Source: Macrothele yani
Lineage: Eukaryota; Arthropoda; Arachnida; Araneae; Macrothelidae
Direction: 5' to 3'
Length of the DNA: 64,000 nt
Assembly: GCA_039090855.1 (NCBI GenBank)
Contig: CM077011.1
Coordinates: 18,477,001-18,541,000, forward strand
Shown: in pieces, positions 11,253-22,905 of the stretch
Position numbering within the stretch: the stretch's first letter is position 1
Layout of the letters: each line of letters begins with the position of its first letter
Notes under the pieces: model-generated
The model's database searches: none
Told to the model about the DNA's origin: nothing
Seen by the model: only the letters and a program-made list of their open reading frames with translations
Program-made: the position numbers and the translations under genes

Positions 11253-11499
11253 ATTTGTTTACAGTGCATAATCTAGAAATCTGGCTATCTAAGACAAACA
11301 TCTACTACGGAAACTTTCTGAAGTACAAAACAATTACTCGACTTCCAAAGTACATAATTTAGCAGAAAATGACAATAATACCCTGAAATGTCAAAAATAC
11401 TGGGAAGAAAGGGCGGCACCACACCCATGTGGTAAATGGTATCGTTCGCAAACGATATGCACACAGAGGCAGATATATTCGCAAGCTCAAATATCAGCA

Positions 11500-12530
11500 T
11501 TCGCAGTTCAGACTACAGCTCATCAGGATTTAAGCGATTTCGAAAGTGGTATGATAGTCGGCCACCCCCGGATATGGCACACTCCCTATGGAAAACTACC
11601 ACGAAATTTGGATTTACACGGTCAACAATTTCAAGGCTGTTCCTGAAGTACAGCAGCTCAGGGGGAAAGTATGGAGTGCGAGATCTGTGCGGTCGCAGAA
11701 AAACCCTGAACGTTCGTGGACAGCAACGTCGTGCACGCATCGTAACATTCACCTGGAGTGAAACATTGCCGCACATCACAGCGCAATTCAATGCAGGGGT
11801 CAGTTGTAGCATCAGCGTTTGGTCAGTGCAACATCCCCTGTGTTCTATTGGGTTTCGGAGCTGACAACCCATCCGGGTGCCATTGTTAACCCGACGACAC
11901 GAGGCTGTCTCGCCTGGGCTCGAGAACACACCACCATTGGACTCGAGATGACTGGAAACGTGCACCATGGTCCGACGAATCGCGGTACCAACTGTCTCGG
12001 GCAGATGGCCGACTCCGGGTGTGGTGATAACCTCACGAGGCAATGGATCCCGCATGCCTACAAGGGACGGTACAGTCCGGCGGTGGCTCTGTTATGGTGT
12101 GGGGTGTTTTGATCTGGCACGAATTAGGATCCCTCATACAAGTCTTCAGACCGCTCAGACCAGTTGATGCTACGTCACCATTCTTGGGGATCATTTTCAC
12201 CCGTTCATGTCATGCAACCACCTCGACGGGTGCGACCTCCTTCAGCAAGACACTGCGCTACCGCGCATGTTCACAGTAGCCGGATTATGGCTGCAAGAAC
12301 ATTCCACGGAGTTTGGCCTCCTGACTTAGCTCTTTCATTCGCCAGATATATAAGTCATCGAACACATCTGAGATGATGTCCAACTTGCAGTCAATGCCAG
12401 GAATCCTCAACTGGCGAATATTACGGAATTGTGGGATGCTCTTCAGGTAGCATGGTGTGCACTATCTCCACAGTACTACAGACAGCTCGTGGACTCCATA
12501 CCACGTCACGTTGCTGCCCTTATCGGATAG
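11500..12530 (+). pseudogene. Tc1-type transposase relic
   Basis: Plus-strand reading across frames gives DLSDFESGMIVGHPR, then the first-Asp block KRAPWSDESRYQLSRADGRL at about 11955-12015 and AMDPACLQGTVQSGGGSVMV. The second-Asp block is LLQQDTAP near 12240 and the third is PDI.VIEHI.DDV near 12345. It closes with RQLVDSMPRHVAALIG near 12485-12530. All three catalytic positions can still be located, but several stops and frameshifts break the gene. I could not define the terminal inverted repeats. Confidence 0.8.
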
Positions 12531-12559
12531 TGACTAGGACCAATGAAGCAGTAGAAGTG

Positions 12560-15183
12560 TGCCTGGTTTTTGTTTTGGGTCTTCAGTGTATTCAATTAAT
12601 GGTTCATCGGATTTGCTCATAATTGCCAACAGAATATTAAAGATGGATATACATTTCGTCAAAGTCTGTTCCCCAGTGCTTCCAAAATGGCTGATTAGTA
12701 AGTTCTGATTTGCTAAGGTATAAAATATTTTAAGAAAATGAATTCATAAATGCCTTAAGGCTTTCTCCAATAACTTTTGGATGATCGATTTTCTGCGAAT
12801 TTCTGCTCCGTAAAGCCAAAAAAAAAAAAAAAACCCTTTAAAATCCCAGAAATTTGTGGCCTGGATACATGAAATCTGAACGACAACGGAGAAAACTATT
12901 AATGTATAAAAAAAACTCAGTTTTTAGGGACTTTCTCTAAGCTCCTGAAATAACTCCGGAATAAATTATCAGGTACTGCAAGAACCCTTTTTGAAATGTA
13001 CTGTTTAAAACAAAACACAATAACAACATTCAAATAAGTGGCGTTACAGTGAAATTATTTCAGTGGATTTAAGTTATACTTTCGGATGGTTATCGATCTG
13101 AAAATACAGCATTATTTAATTTCCAATCCTTGTCAAACTCAACTGATAAAGATTGATACACCAAAAAAAAAAAAAAAACTTTTATTGCAAGCACTACCTC
13201 AGTTTTTAATGCTAAATTTACTCAAATATCTTTTTTCCTAATGTAATCTCAGTAAGTCCGTTCAAGCGTCAGTAACTTTGGAAGCAAAATATTTTAACAT
13301 GGCAACATGAAGTTCTCCCTCACACAATCCCAGCTAAGCATTATATAATTACGACAGAATTTGAGGTAATTTCTTTTAATTTTAATTACCACTCTATACC
13401 TTCGGTATGTTTCAAAGCACTGAAAAATGGAATAAATCAATAACTAAAGTGATATTCGAAATGCTCTTAAAATGCGACAAGTAAAAACGTAAAATTCTCA
13501 TTTGTCCTTCCTGCATTTCTTCGAGAACATCTCTAATCCTTATTCATTTCAGTGTCTCGTGGTAAACCTTTAAATTCTAACCTCACAATTCTGACACCGA
13601 CAGTCCTTGCATATTAATACCATCTGGATACAGCCCATCACCTTCAACGGAATTTGTAATTACGCGGCTTTCATAAATTCCGTTGCGGCGCATTTTTCGA
13701 ATAGCTGCGACAATTAATCATTATGGGTGTATTTATCATCTCCGTTCTGTCAATTATCTTACTTTGTTTCGAACGTAAGGTGTTTGAGGCTGGAAACTAA
13801 TTTGTCCTGTTGTAGCCAGCTGAGCCAATTTATAATCGCAATCATTATCGTGTGTTCGGCTTCTAGTTCCAAGCGGAGAATTTCACATCAATAAATTTAA
13901 TTTCAGTGGGAAGAAACGGTATTCCCGAATCTGTATTACCAGGGTAACAAATACCAGGATTACCCAGTGATATTCTATTACGATTGAAAACGGCAGGCGT
14001 TCTTTCCTGAAGGCATTAAGTTTTGTTTAAAGGTCCCAGTTTCATTACGGTCTTTGAGCGGAAACACCGTTCCTTTTGCTTCCAGCTTAACCAAACACGC
14101 ATCAGCTTCTGAAATTGCGAGAGTTATCTCAGCACTGAGAAAATGTCCATTTGTTTTCCTTTAATGAAAGTTCCAGGTCGAATAACAGGAACATATAAAT
14201 CAGTTGAACAAATACAACAAAATAATGCATCATACCAAACATTTTTGGCAAAGAAATCGAAAATGCCTTCAGTTTTCATCACTCGCAAGTTACCTGCTGA
14301 AATTTGATTTTCCAAAACATCACCCGGTTATTTCGCCAGACAAAAGCTGATGATTAACTAAAAAGTAGTACGGAGTTCATAGAACTACGTAGTTTTAAAG
14401 AAAACGTAGAACTACGTCTTTCCCTACTCTGAGTAGGAAGTAATATCAGGACAGATGCAGCGAAAACAAGTCACATTTTGAACCTTTATATCTTCGAAAC
14501 TAATAATCGTAGAGTAATAAATAGTACATTATTAGAGAGTTTATAAAGCCCAACTTATAATAAAATATGTTTCAATCATTCACCCCTTAACGCTTCGATA
14601 TAGAAGTGTTACAAAATCATGCCAAATTTCGCATAATTTTGTTTCGCCTCACGCCGTTTTAAGGTTGATAAATAATGGATAATGATAGCGATGACCTCAG
14701 CCCCGCATTCCGTAGCTGATAAACAGACAAAGTGGATTATTTATTTTTTGATAAAAACAATTTGGTGACGAAAATGTAGAAATGCCGCCAAAATCAAGGA
14801 AAATTACTATAAGAACCCATGAAAGTTGAAGAAACTGCTACAGATGAACTAGAGGAATCAGAAAATGCATCTACCGAAAGGTCCAACAAATGTAGAGAGT
14901 GTCAAAAGTCCGAGAGCCAGGACGCGTTTCATCAGAGTTCGACATTTGAACACCACAACCTTCCACTTGAGCTGAACAAATTGAGCAAGAACAGGTGGAG
15001 ATTGATGTCATCGATCTAAATTACAAAATTTTCACACCGGGCTACTTCATCTGTCATTCGCTGAATACTTTAAGAACGTAGTGCTAACGAGATAGTGCCT
15101 TGAAATAGTGACAGTACCAACTGTGCCCCTTTGATTTATTTAGTTAATGTGTACAAATAACTTCCTCGAATAACTTACAGCAA
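12560..15183. other. Non-coding stretch
   Basis: About 2.6 kb with poly-A runs at 12819-12834 and 13163-13179. A short imperfect hairpin built on GAACTACGTAGTT occurs near 14378. The small open frame at 14819-15019 has an acidic, Cys-containing translation but no recognised domain. Confidence 0.5.
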
Positions 15184-16415
15184 ATAGCCATTACTTTGTG
15201 TCCACCTCCAGCCTAGAGAAACGAGCGCATCGGTGTATATACACTGATTACATTATAACCACTTACCTAATAGGATGTAGGACCTTCTTTAGCAAGCAGA
15301 ACAGCGGTCACTCGGAGAGGCATGGATTCGATGAGGTGGAGATAGCTATCCTGGTGTATATGGTACCATAATGTCAACAGCAGGCCCTCCAGCCCCCGTA
15401 CACTTCGTTGAGGTGGTGGTGATTTAGCGCGAGCCAGGTTTTTGCAAGTCGAACCGCAAATCTCTCATTGGGTTCATGTCTGATGAATTTGGAGGCCAGG
15501 ATATTAAAGTCACCAGCATGTTCTATGAACCAATCCTTAACGATTCTGGCAGTGTGGCATGGCGCATAATCCGGTTGGTAATAGCCATCACCAGCACGGA
15601 ATACAGTTGCCATGAATGTGTGAACTCGGTCCGCAACGATGTTCAGATGCCCGACAGCTTTCGGGGATTGTGCTACTGGGATAACGGGGAGTAAAGTGTC
15701 CCAAGGAAAATATCGCCCAAAGCATAACACCGCAACCGCCAGTCTGTTTCCTCCCAAACAGTCCATCCAGGTGCCACAGCCTCCGTTAGTAATCGGCGTA
15801 TCCGCGTTTCGCCATTTACGTGATGCACCAGGAATCTTGATTCGTCAGACCAGGCCACTTTCATCCAATCTCGATTAATCTTGGGCGCATTGATACGTGC
15901 ACTGAGCATGGGGACTCTGCTTGGTATTCGGCTACGCGAGCCAATGCGCAGAAGGCTGCGATGAACTGTGTGCGTGACACATTATCCTGATCACCACTGT
16001 TGTAACTGAGGTTCATTTGTTGCACTGTGGCCTTGGGGTCGTTTTTAACAATGCGCGACAGTCTCCTCTCCCCTCTGGCATCGATGAGGTGCGGACGACA
16101 TACGGCTAGAAGTCGGTTCCTCGTTTGGCCATCTGTGCACCACTTTTGATACGTACTCACTGCAGCGGCACGTGAACAACCCACAAGCCGCGCCGGTTCA
16201 GAAATTGTAGTCCCGAGGCGTCGTGCCATCACATTTTTTCCGTTATTAAACTCCGATAAAATGACATATTTCCACATTGTGACTTCAAACACTCTACTAG
16301 CCGAAAGCCTGTCCTCTAGGGTTGTATATGTACTGCTCTGTGAACGTCACATGCGTTCGGACTCCAGGCGCGTTCATTCCTCTAGGCTGGGGGGTGGTCA
16401 TAAAGTAATGACTCA
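15184..16415 (-). mobile_element. Tc1-like transposon
   Basis: The two ends are inverted relatives. CATTACTTTGTGTCCACC followed by AGCCTAGAGAAACGAGCGC on the left corresponds to the complement of the right end near 16364-16410, where ATTACTTTATGACCACCC leads to AGCCTAGAGGAATGAACG. A decayed minus-strand transposase lies between. The exact termini and target duplication are not certain. Confidence 0.7.
15390..16240 (-). pseudogene. Tc1-type transposase relic
   Basis: The minus-strand blocks run in order. First is an N-terminal helix-turn-helix segment, GTTISEPARLVGCSRAAAVS, with a GERRLSRIVKNDPKATVQQM block. The first-Asp block is KVAWSDESRFLVHHVNGETR near 15820-15880. The linker VADRVHTFMATVF leads to the second-position block YYQPDYAPCHTA, where the usual Q(Q/D)DNAPCH is changed but the Asp appears kept. 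The third block is rearranged (FIRHEPNERFAVRLAKTWLA), so the final acidic residue is not in its usual PDLNPIEHLWD context. Multiple frameshifts make it inactive. Confidence 0.8.
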
Positions 16416-16935
16416 TAGGTGTACGAAAAGCAGGCATTGGTACCTCCCGGAGAGATATTTTCTCTGATATCCTCGATGTATTCTTAGTATAAGAATCTAG
16501 TTATCGCCCTTGAAAAACGCAGGAAGGTCAATGCACATCAAGATTATAGACAGGAAGATCCGTTTTGCGACCGAGCACTAATTTTTGTGTTAACTTGTAA
16601 ACGGGAGAAGGGAAATTCTTAAAAAAGCAACAGGCAGTTTCGGCGGTATGGTATTTTGAGCGACAGGATAATTCAAGGACCCGATCGTTAAAGGGTTAAC
16701 AGCTATTCTTATAAATTAATAACAGGATATACAGGAATAAAATTTAGATGTTGCCAGTTTTCAATACCAAAGGTTTTGTAAAATGTTAAATCAATTTTCC
16801 AAAAGAGTGGCTAGCACTCCTTGCGCACCTCCACTGAACCTTTCAGTGATGTGTGTGAATGGCTGAATACCTATGAGAGCAGAATCCGTAATAATAAAAT
16901 TAAATGACACTTGTGTGGAATTTACCTCCTATCTA
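16416..16935. other. Non-coding stretch between two Tc1 elements
   Basis: No gene or repeat unit recognised. The next element begins after the TA at 16934-16935. Confidence 0.5.
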
Positions 16936-17816
16936 CAATCGTGGCCAAAAGTCTTGCACCAGTAGACCGAAAGTCAATTTCGATGCTTGAAGTCAACTTA
17001 AACAGCATAATGGTAGAGCCAGGTGTACATATCATACATCATTTTAAAGGAAATTTTATGCTGAAGTCAAATACCTTTTTGTAATGTTATTACCAGTAAT
17101 ATAAATAAAGGTATAAGCAAAAGTACAGCTTCTAGTCATAAAAAGCAAAAAAAAAAAGTGCTATTTGTGAAATCAGTGAACAATGCATTTAACGTAAAAT
17201 TACTGTACAGTATATTATTGAAACTTGCAGAACACTTGAAATAACTTACGAACAAGCAAAATACGCTTCAATATTTAATGGGATAACCACGGTTTCTTAG
17301 TAAATAAGTGCACCTTCTTGGCATGGAACTAATGAGCTTCTCTAGTTGTCTATTGGTGATAACACGCTGCCGAAATTGTTGCTAAATGTGGCTGTGATCA
17401 TTCCGCTGTCTTGCGCACCGTTAGAAGAGTTGCAGAAAATGGATGTGCGGGAAAACAGAAAAAGAACAGGTCGACCAAGGCTGGGCACTGAACGTGATGA
17501 TCGCATGTTGATTCGTCGTTCCTTGAAATCCAGGTTTAAAACACCCACTGGTTTAAGAATTGAGTGGGAGAATGAAGTATGCATTATTGCATCTCCACGT
17601 ACAGTTCAATGTAGGCTACAAAAAATGAACTGACTGCACTAAATCTGAAAGAAAACATTTCCTTACGGAACAACTGCTCAAAAGAATTGCTTGGGCCAAG
17701 GCACATAAGAATTGGACTGTTGATGAATGCAAAAATGTTATTTTTAGTGATGAAACAACTTACTATGTTCGCTAATAGTGCAAATAATTATGTGCGTCGT
17801 TGGGCTGGTGAATGAT

Positions 17817-18990
17817 ACACTATCTACCAACAAGTAATTGGACACCCTACAATCGACGATATCTGCGGTCCTGATACACGTCACGGCCGCCGCCGTTAAA
17901 TATCGTGTGGAAAACAACAACGCAACCAGTCGCATGCAAGATGCCACGCAGTTCGGCGCTCTCCGATTTCGAGAAAGGTGTAATCGTCGGGTATCACAGA
18001 AATGGCCGACCCATACGTGACGTATCCAGCGAGTTGAAGTACCCAAAATCGACAGTGGGCTACGTGATTGGCAAGTGGAAGATGAGATGTGACTGTAGGA
18101 ATGTGCCCCGACCTGGCAGATCCACAAAACTGGGAGTTAGAGATCGACGGGTGCTGGCCAGAGAAATTCGGAAGAACCGCACCAAATCGATAGGCCACAT
18201 CCGCGAGGAGTTTCAAAAGGTATCCGAGTGTGTTTTTTCGAGGAATACCATCCGTAAGGAAGCCCATCTGCTCAGTTATCATGGACGTGCTGCCGCCCAC
18301 AATCCTTTGATCACCAAGTCTAACAGCGCTGCTCGGCTACCGTGGTACAAAGAACGTCGACAGCGAACCGTTGAACAGCGGAAACAGGTTCTCTGGAGCG
18401 ACGAATCAAGGTTCACCCTCTACCGTTCGGATGGCAGGGTCTGGGTTTGGCGTCTGCCTGGAGAACTCCTCCTGCCGGAATGTATTGTGCAAACTGTGAA
18501 GTTTGGCGGCGGTGGAATTATGCTATGGGCGTGTTTCTCCTGGTACGGCAAGGGACCCTTGGTCGCAATTGCTGGTAGACTTTAACGCCGAGACCTATTG
18601 CACCATTTTGGATGACTATGCGCTTCCTACGTTGTGGCAGTTTTACGGGGTGGACACATGTTACTTTCAGGATGACAATGCCACCTGTCATGTTGCGAGT
18701 TCCACCATGACTTGGTATGGTGACAATGTGGTTAATCGAATGGACTGGGCTGCGCAGTGCCTGGACCTTTACCCTATCGAGTACCTCTGGGACGAGTTGG
18801 AGAGTCGACTTAAGGGGTGCCCCCACCGTCCGAAATCGATGAAGGAACTGGCCTGTTTTCTCCAAGCCGAGTGGAAGAAATTACCGGTAGATAGTGTAAA
18901 AGACATGCTGCACCCAGCCAACAATCAAGCACCCACTTTCGGCGATATAATGGTCCTGTATTTCAACCAGTTGTGTTGGCCGTCTGCACA
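17817..18990 (+). mobile_element. Inner Tc1-like transposon nested in another Tc1
   Basis: A better preserved Tc1 of a different subfamily interrupts the outer transposase between its first catalytic block and the DGTLNGSK block. Its terminal repeats are poorly defined, so boundaries are approximate and set by where outer-element coding stops and resumes. It encodes one transposase with a single main frameshift. Being inside, it must be the younger insertion. Confidence 0.75.
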
Positions 18991-18997
18991 TTGTTGA
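17941..18997 (+). pseudogene. Inner Tc1 transposase, near-complete with one frameshift
   Basis: This is the best preserved Tc1 transposase in the window. It starts MPRSSALSDFEKGVIVGYHR (17941). Helix-turn-helix DNA-binding segments lie at about residues 10-110, including PKSTVGYVI and PGRSTKLGVRDRRVLAREIR. The first catalytic Asp is in VLWSDESRFTLY (about 18395) and is followed by the GGGGIMLWACFSWYGKGPL block. A frameshift at about 18580 moves to another frame with TYCTILDDYALPTLWQFYG, the second Asp in CYFQDDNATCHVA, and the Glu block PIEYLWDELESRLKG. All DD34E positions survive. The C-terminus after about residue 320 diverges from the usual SMPRR block, so the end is uncertain. Confidence 0.85.
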
Positions 18998-19718
18998 TGG
19001 CACATTGAATGGATCGAAATGTGGATATTTTGGACTCCAAACTGCTTCCATCTGCACAAGACATGGGTTTGTGGATTTTTATCTTTCAGGAGGTTAACGC
19101 GCCATGTAATCGGTCAAAGTTATTTGACGAGTGGTTTAATCGAAAAGTTATAAATTTCAGTGGCCGGCACAGTCACCGGATATTAATCCCATAGAGAATC
19201 TGTGGGTGAGTTTGAAGCAAAAGATCCGTCAACAAGAACCCACATCTAAAGCAGCATTAATTTAGTCTGTAAGGGCCGTATGGCACCGTGTTGATCACCA
19301 ACGGACAACTAGAGAAGCTCATTAGTTCCATGCCAAGAAGGTGCAGTTTGTTATTTAGAAACCGTTGTTATCCAAATAAATATCACAGCGTATTTTGCTT
19401 CTTGGTAAGGTATTTCAAGTGCCCTGAAAGTTTCAATTATGTACTGTACAGTAATTTTACTTTAAATGCATTGTATACTAATTTCACAAATTCCACCATG
19501 TCTTGCTTTTTATGACTAGACCCTGTACTTTTGCTTGAAACTTCACTTCTATTATTGATAACAACATTCTGTAAAAATATTTGAATTCAGCACAAAGTGC
19601 CCTTTAAAACGATTTATAATATGTATTCCTGGCTTTACCATTATGCTGTATAGGTACACTTCAAACATCAAAAATACGCTTTCGGTCTACTGGTGCAGGA
19701 AGTTTGGCCACGACTGTA

Positions 19719-20212
19719 TGTGTAAATCACAGAAGATTCTCAGTGAATACTGGCTTGTTGAAAATATGGAATTTCTTTTCTGTAAATAACACGTTTTGTT
19801 CCTACGAAAAAAATATTTTTGTTACATTGCATAAAATGCTTTAAAAATAGGAAAATAATAGTCATGTTTGCAACACAGTAAAAAAAACACAGTGATTTAA
19901 AATAGTGAAACTATATAAGTAATCGGACATTGGTGTAAAATAGAATTTAAAGTTTCCAATCTTTGAATTCTTTAAAAACATTTAGTTCTATTTTACGCCA
20001 ATGAATTCGGATTATTAGTGTAATTTTAGCATTATAAGTACAGTTCGTTTACAATTTATGGTTATTATTTACCACGGTAATAACCTTTTTTAATCTGCAA
20101 ATTTTAGAACGGGATAAAAATTCTGTTCACTCCATTACATAACGCGACCTCCAGCACTTTAATTAACCTGAATCGACGGCCTACTTCCAACCTAACCTTT
20201 AACACCAGTTTT
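19719..20212. other. Non-coding stretch
   Basis: AT-rich sequence. The words CATTGGTGTAAAATAGAAT (19929) and ATTCTATTTTACGCCAATG-like sequence (about 19985) form a loose inverted pair around 19930-20005, perhaps a small MITE. No gene is seen. Confidence 0.4.
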
Positions 20213-20335
20213 ATTTTTAAGGTGAACGACCACCGTGAGCAACTGTAAAGGCTATAACAAGTCGGCCATCACAAGTTTAAAGTACGTGATCCTCTGGAAG
20301 TGAAAGAGTCTTTTGCCATAAGTCAAACGCATTTT
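20213..20335 (-). mobile_element. SINE 3' fragment, diverged
   Basis: The tail block GGTGAACGACCACCGTGAGC and the body blocks that follow are recognisable, but the tRNA-related head is missing. Many substitutions suggest an old insertion. Confidence 0.75.
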
Positions 20336-21029
20336 AGCCACCCCCTTAACCTTTAAACGCCGGCTTCAATTTTCACGCAAGCGACAATTGCAGAATGATT
20401 TAATTTTTTTTATTCGTCGTTATTCGCGTCAGAGTGTTTTCTGAACTTTTTATAATTACTGTTTTTATTAAAAAAAAACAATTTCAAAAAGAACAAAAGC
20501 GCTTTCAAAAATATGAAATATGTAGCGGGTAGTTATAAGTATCCTCGTTCTCGGGTGTCTAGAAAGGTGGCAATTGGAGATATCGCGAAGACACTTGGTA
20601 GGGAGCATGTTCATGGCATAAGAAATCCACTTACTGAAACCCAGTTAGTTCAAAATTGTGCTACTATGGGGAAGAATCGCGCTGAAGATGCAAGAAAAGA
20701 ACAGGCACGTGCATGAATTTACTGGTTGACAGCACAAATGTTTCAGGATAACATCTGCTAAATATGCTGGCCATCACAAGAGATTGCCTGTCATGCACAG
20801 CAAAACAAACATTCCTGACTTCCAAGGAATTGTATGTCGTTTACGTGAAAAGTTTCCTAAGCAAATGTTCACATGCAAATTTAGTATGTTCTGTCTGGCA
20901 GGATAAAAGTTGCAATGATTAGGCTACCGGTAGTCATTATGTCTCTTGTGAAGTAGGAAAGCACGGGACTGGTAAAATATAATCAACATCAGAGTGATGC
21001 CATCAGTGCCCTAGGGCAGTATCAGTGAA

Positions 21030-21350
21030 TCAAAGGATTGATGAGACCCCTTACACCCACGGCGTTAAAGAAGATGAAACTGAGGTTAGAAGGCACTGGA
21101 GAATTGCGTATAGCGTCAGAAAGGAAGTCCACCAGTTTACGAAAATGTCGCGAATGAAGTTGTCAGTGCAAACAGGCAAGCCGGAACGCACTCACCTAAC
21201 ACTACGACAGAAATTGCTCTCAATCGAACATTCAGCAAGGAACGCATTATTTCTCGAGGGTTTCCGCAGTCCTGGCCAGATCCCTCACCGGAGCTTACTC
21301 CTTGTGATTTCTTGTTTCGCGGTGATCTGCAGGAGTTTATCGCCACGATA
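21030..21350 (+). pseudogene. IS630/Tc-type (DUF4817-like) transposase fragment
   Basis: A short plus-strand block reads ERIISRGFPQSWPDPSPELT followed by PCDFLFRGDLQEF. It matches the third catalytic block of arthropod elements whose proteins carry an N-terminal DUF4817-type helix-turn-helix (typical form IISR.FP..WPPRSPDL.PCDF). The same class is much better preserved at 52009-53353. The upstream sequence from about 21030 is probably part of it but too decayed to assign. The frame then runs into CT-rich simple sequence. Confidence 0.5.
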
Positions 21351-21557
21351 TCCTTCCTCTCTCCTTTCCATCTCTCCTCTTCCCCTTTCTCTCTCTTCTC
21401 TCTCCTGACTTGCGCACTCTTTCCCTCTCCTCGCTCGCGCACTCTTTCCGTCCCTCCCACTTCTCTTTCCTACCTCACTGCCTCTCCTCTTTATCCTTGC
21501 TCGCTCTCTTTTTCTTACCTCTCTCTCGTTCTCCTAGCTCGTTCTGTTTCTCCTCGC

Positions 21558-21594
<37 letters not shown>

Positions 21595-21878
21595 CTCTAC
21601 CTCTCTCATTGCTTTCTTTCTCTATCCTACATTTCTCATCGCTCTCTTTCTCTCTACCTCTTTCTTTCTACCTCTCTCTCTCCCTCCCTCTCTCTCTCTC
21701 TCTCTCTACCCCTCTCACTCCCTCTCTCCTACCCCTCTCACTCTTTTCCCCCTGTCTCTCTCTCTTCCCTCTCCTACCCCTCTCACTCTTTTCCCCCTGT
21801 CTCTCCTCCCATCCCTTACTCCCTCCCCCTCCGTCCGTCTGTCTGTCTCTTCCCTCTCTCTTCTTCCTCCCCCCCTTT

Positions 21879-21922
<44 letters not shown>
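21340..21922. repeat. CT-rich low-complexity tract
   Basis: About 580 bases of nearly pure pyrimidine on the plus strand, with pure (CT)n runs near 21565-21592 and 21881-21922 and CCCTCTCACTC-type units repeated between. Long open frames here encode only Ser/Leu/Pro runs and are artefacts of composition. Confidence 0.95.
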
Positions 21923-21926
<4 letters not shown>

Positions 21927-22427
21927 GTTTTGAATAAAAAGTATTAGCCACGAAGGGGCCAGCATGGACAGCGACATGCTGTGAGCAGCTGTGTCACAAG
22001 CTTTCCTTCATTTGCGTCATGCATAATTAATTTCGTCTTGATAGCTTTATTAGGTTTCAAGGTATGGTGGCAACAATGCACTGCCATACACACCCCTATA
22101 AAAATGGTCAAATCCTGTTCGGTTGAACTAAATATGTGTTTCTATTGAAATATCGATGCCAAATGTTTTTGCGATCACAATAACGTTCTTGCACATTACT
22201 AGGAGAAATTAAATTGTAATGAGTAAGAGAACAAAGGTGGCGCGTATAATGACCAGGAATCGAATCCGGGTCGTAGCCAGCACGAGGTTGCGGGATGCTC
22301 AGCACTCTGCAAGGCAAGCAAGCCTCGTGGAAAGTAAACATTGCGGTAAATTCTCTGAACTTTTATTCTTGGTGGTTTATGAATGTTTCGTATTTCATCA
22401 TAAGAAGGTTCTCCACGATTTTTTTTC
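21923..22427. other. Non-coding stretch with a tRNA-like remnant
   Basis: Minus-strand reading near 22250-22320 gives a B-box-like GGATTCGATTCC preceded by CTGAGCATCCC, hinting at another tRNA-derived repeat head. The stems are not convincing. Nothing else is recognised. Confidence 0.35.
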
Positions 22428-22905
22428 TCAAGCGAAATTCAAGCTATACAACACAAACGACTGAATTACTTCACGAAGTGAGTCAGTAGGAAAAACTACG
22501 CCAATGATTATCTGGCACATGGGAACCAGACCTGTTGCTTTAAGAGTCAAGAAAGGGAAAAATAAATTTTTAAGTGTGGGGTGAAGCTTAAGATATAAGA
22601 AAACATTACCAAAAGAAAACACAAGTAAATGCATAGTTCGCATACGGATACTGTTAATACTGTTATTTGTTGTTTGCATACTGTTTCTGACTTGGTGCCT
22701 ATGACATGCTAAGCTGCTGTTAAACTTCCAGGTGGTTTGGACAAATTTTCGCCAGTTAAGAAAATTTACAAAAGGAAAAAAGAATATAAAGCAAAACTTG
22801 CTGGTGTTCGTGGATGAATATGGTTTGCCATTGAACACATAGGCCCCCCCCCCCAGATGAATTTTCAGCCCCCTCCCGTTTCTGAGAACCAACTACGGCC
22901 CTGAA
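22428..22905 (-). repeat. Dispersed repeat, copy 1
   Basis: The segment near 22490-22545 (GCCAATGATTATCTGGCACA) matches the complement of the region near 60605-60660, where the same string reads GCCAATGATTCTCTGCCATA. Both copies also have a poly-purine/pyrimidine block and an AGGGCC/TAGTT or AGGGCTATAG word at the outer end. A 154-codon open frame runs across it on the minus strand and its terminal ~30 residues resemble the frame in the second copy (VPMCQIIIGVVFPTDS against VPIWQRIIGTAVPTDS). The element type is unknown. Confidence 0.5.

Larger units (their letters stand above)
17346..19345 (+). pseudogene. Outer Tc1 transposase, split by nested Tc1
   Basis: Before the insertion the plus strand reads AEIVAKCGCDHSAVLRTVRR (DNA-binding domain), TGRPRLGTERDDRMLIRRSL, then IAWAKAHKNWTVDECKNVIF with the first Asp in FSDETT, and RRWAGE at about 17815. 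After it the frame resumes with DGTLNGSK, WIFIFQEVNAPCNRSKLFDE (the second-Asp site now reads EVN, so the residue is changed), [19 protein letters not shown] with the final Glu, and LISSMPRR near 19345. About 35 residues around the insertion point are missing. The very N-terminus is replaced by the inverted duplicated end. Confidence 0.8.
16936..19716 (+). mobile_element. Tc1-like transposon with ~430-bp inverted ends, host of a nested Tc1
   Basis: The ends begin CAATCGTGGCCAAAAGTCTT and, complemented, CAGTCGTGGCCAAACTTCCT, and are flanked by TA (16934-16935 and 19717-19718). Inverted homology is unusually long, about 16936-17365 against 19288-19716. It includes sequence that on the right encodes the C-terminus of the transposase (GAAGCTCATTAGTTCCATGC). 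The left arm therefore looks like an inverted copy of the 3' end. A second Tc1 lies inside at about 17817-18990. Confidence 0.85.

Noticed and set aside
21312..21947. A 211-codon open frame and overlapping long frames on both strands
   Set aside because: They are translations of a CT/GA-rich low-complexity tract (Ser, Leu, Pro or Arg, Glu runs) and have no protein-like composition.
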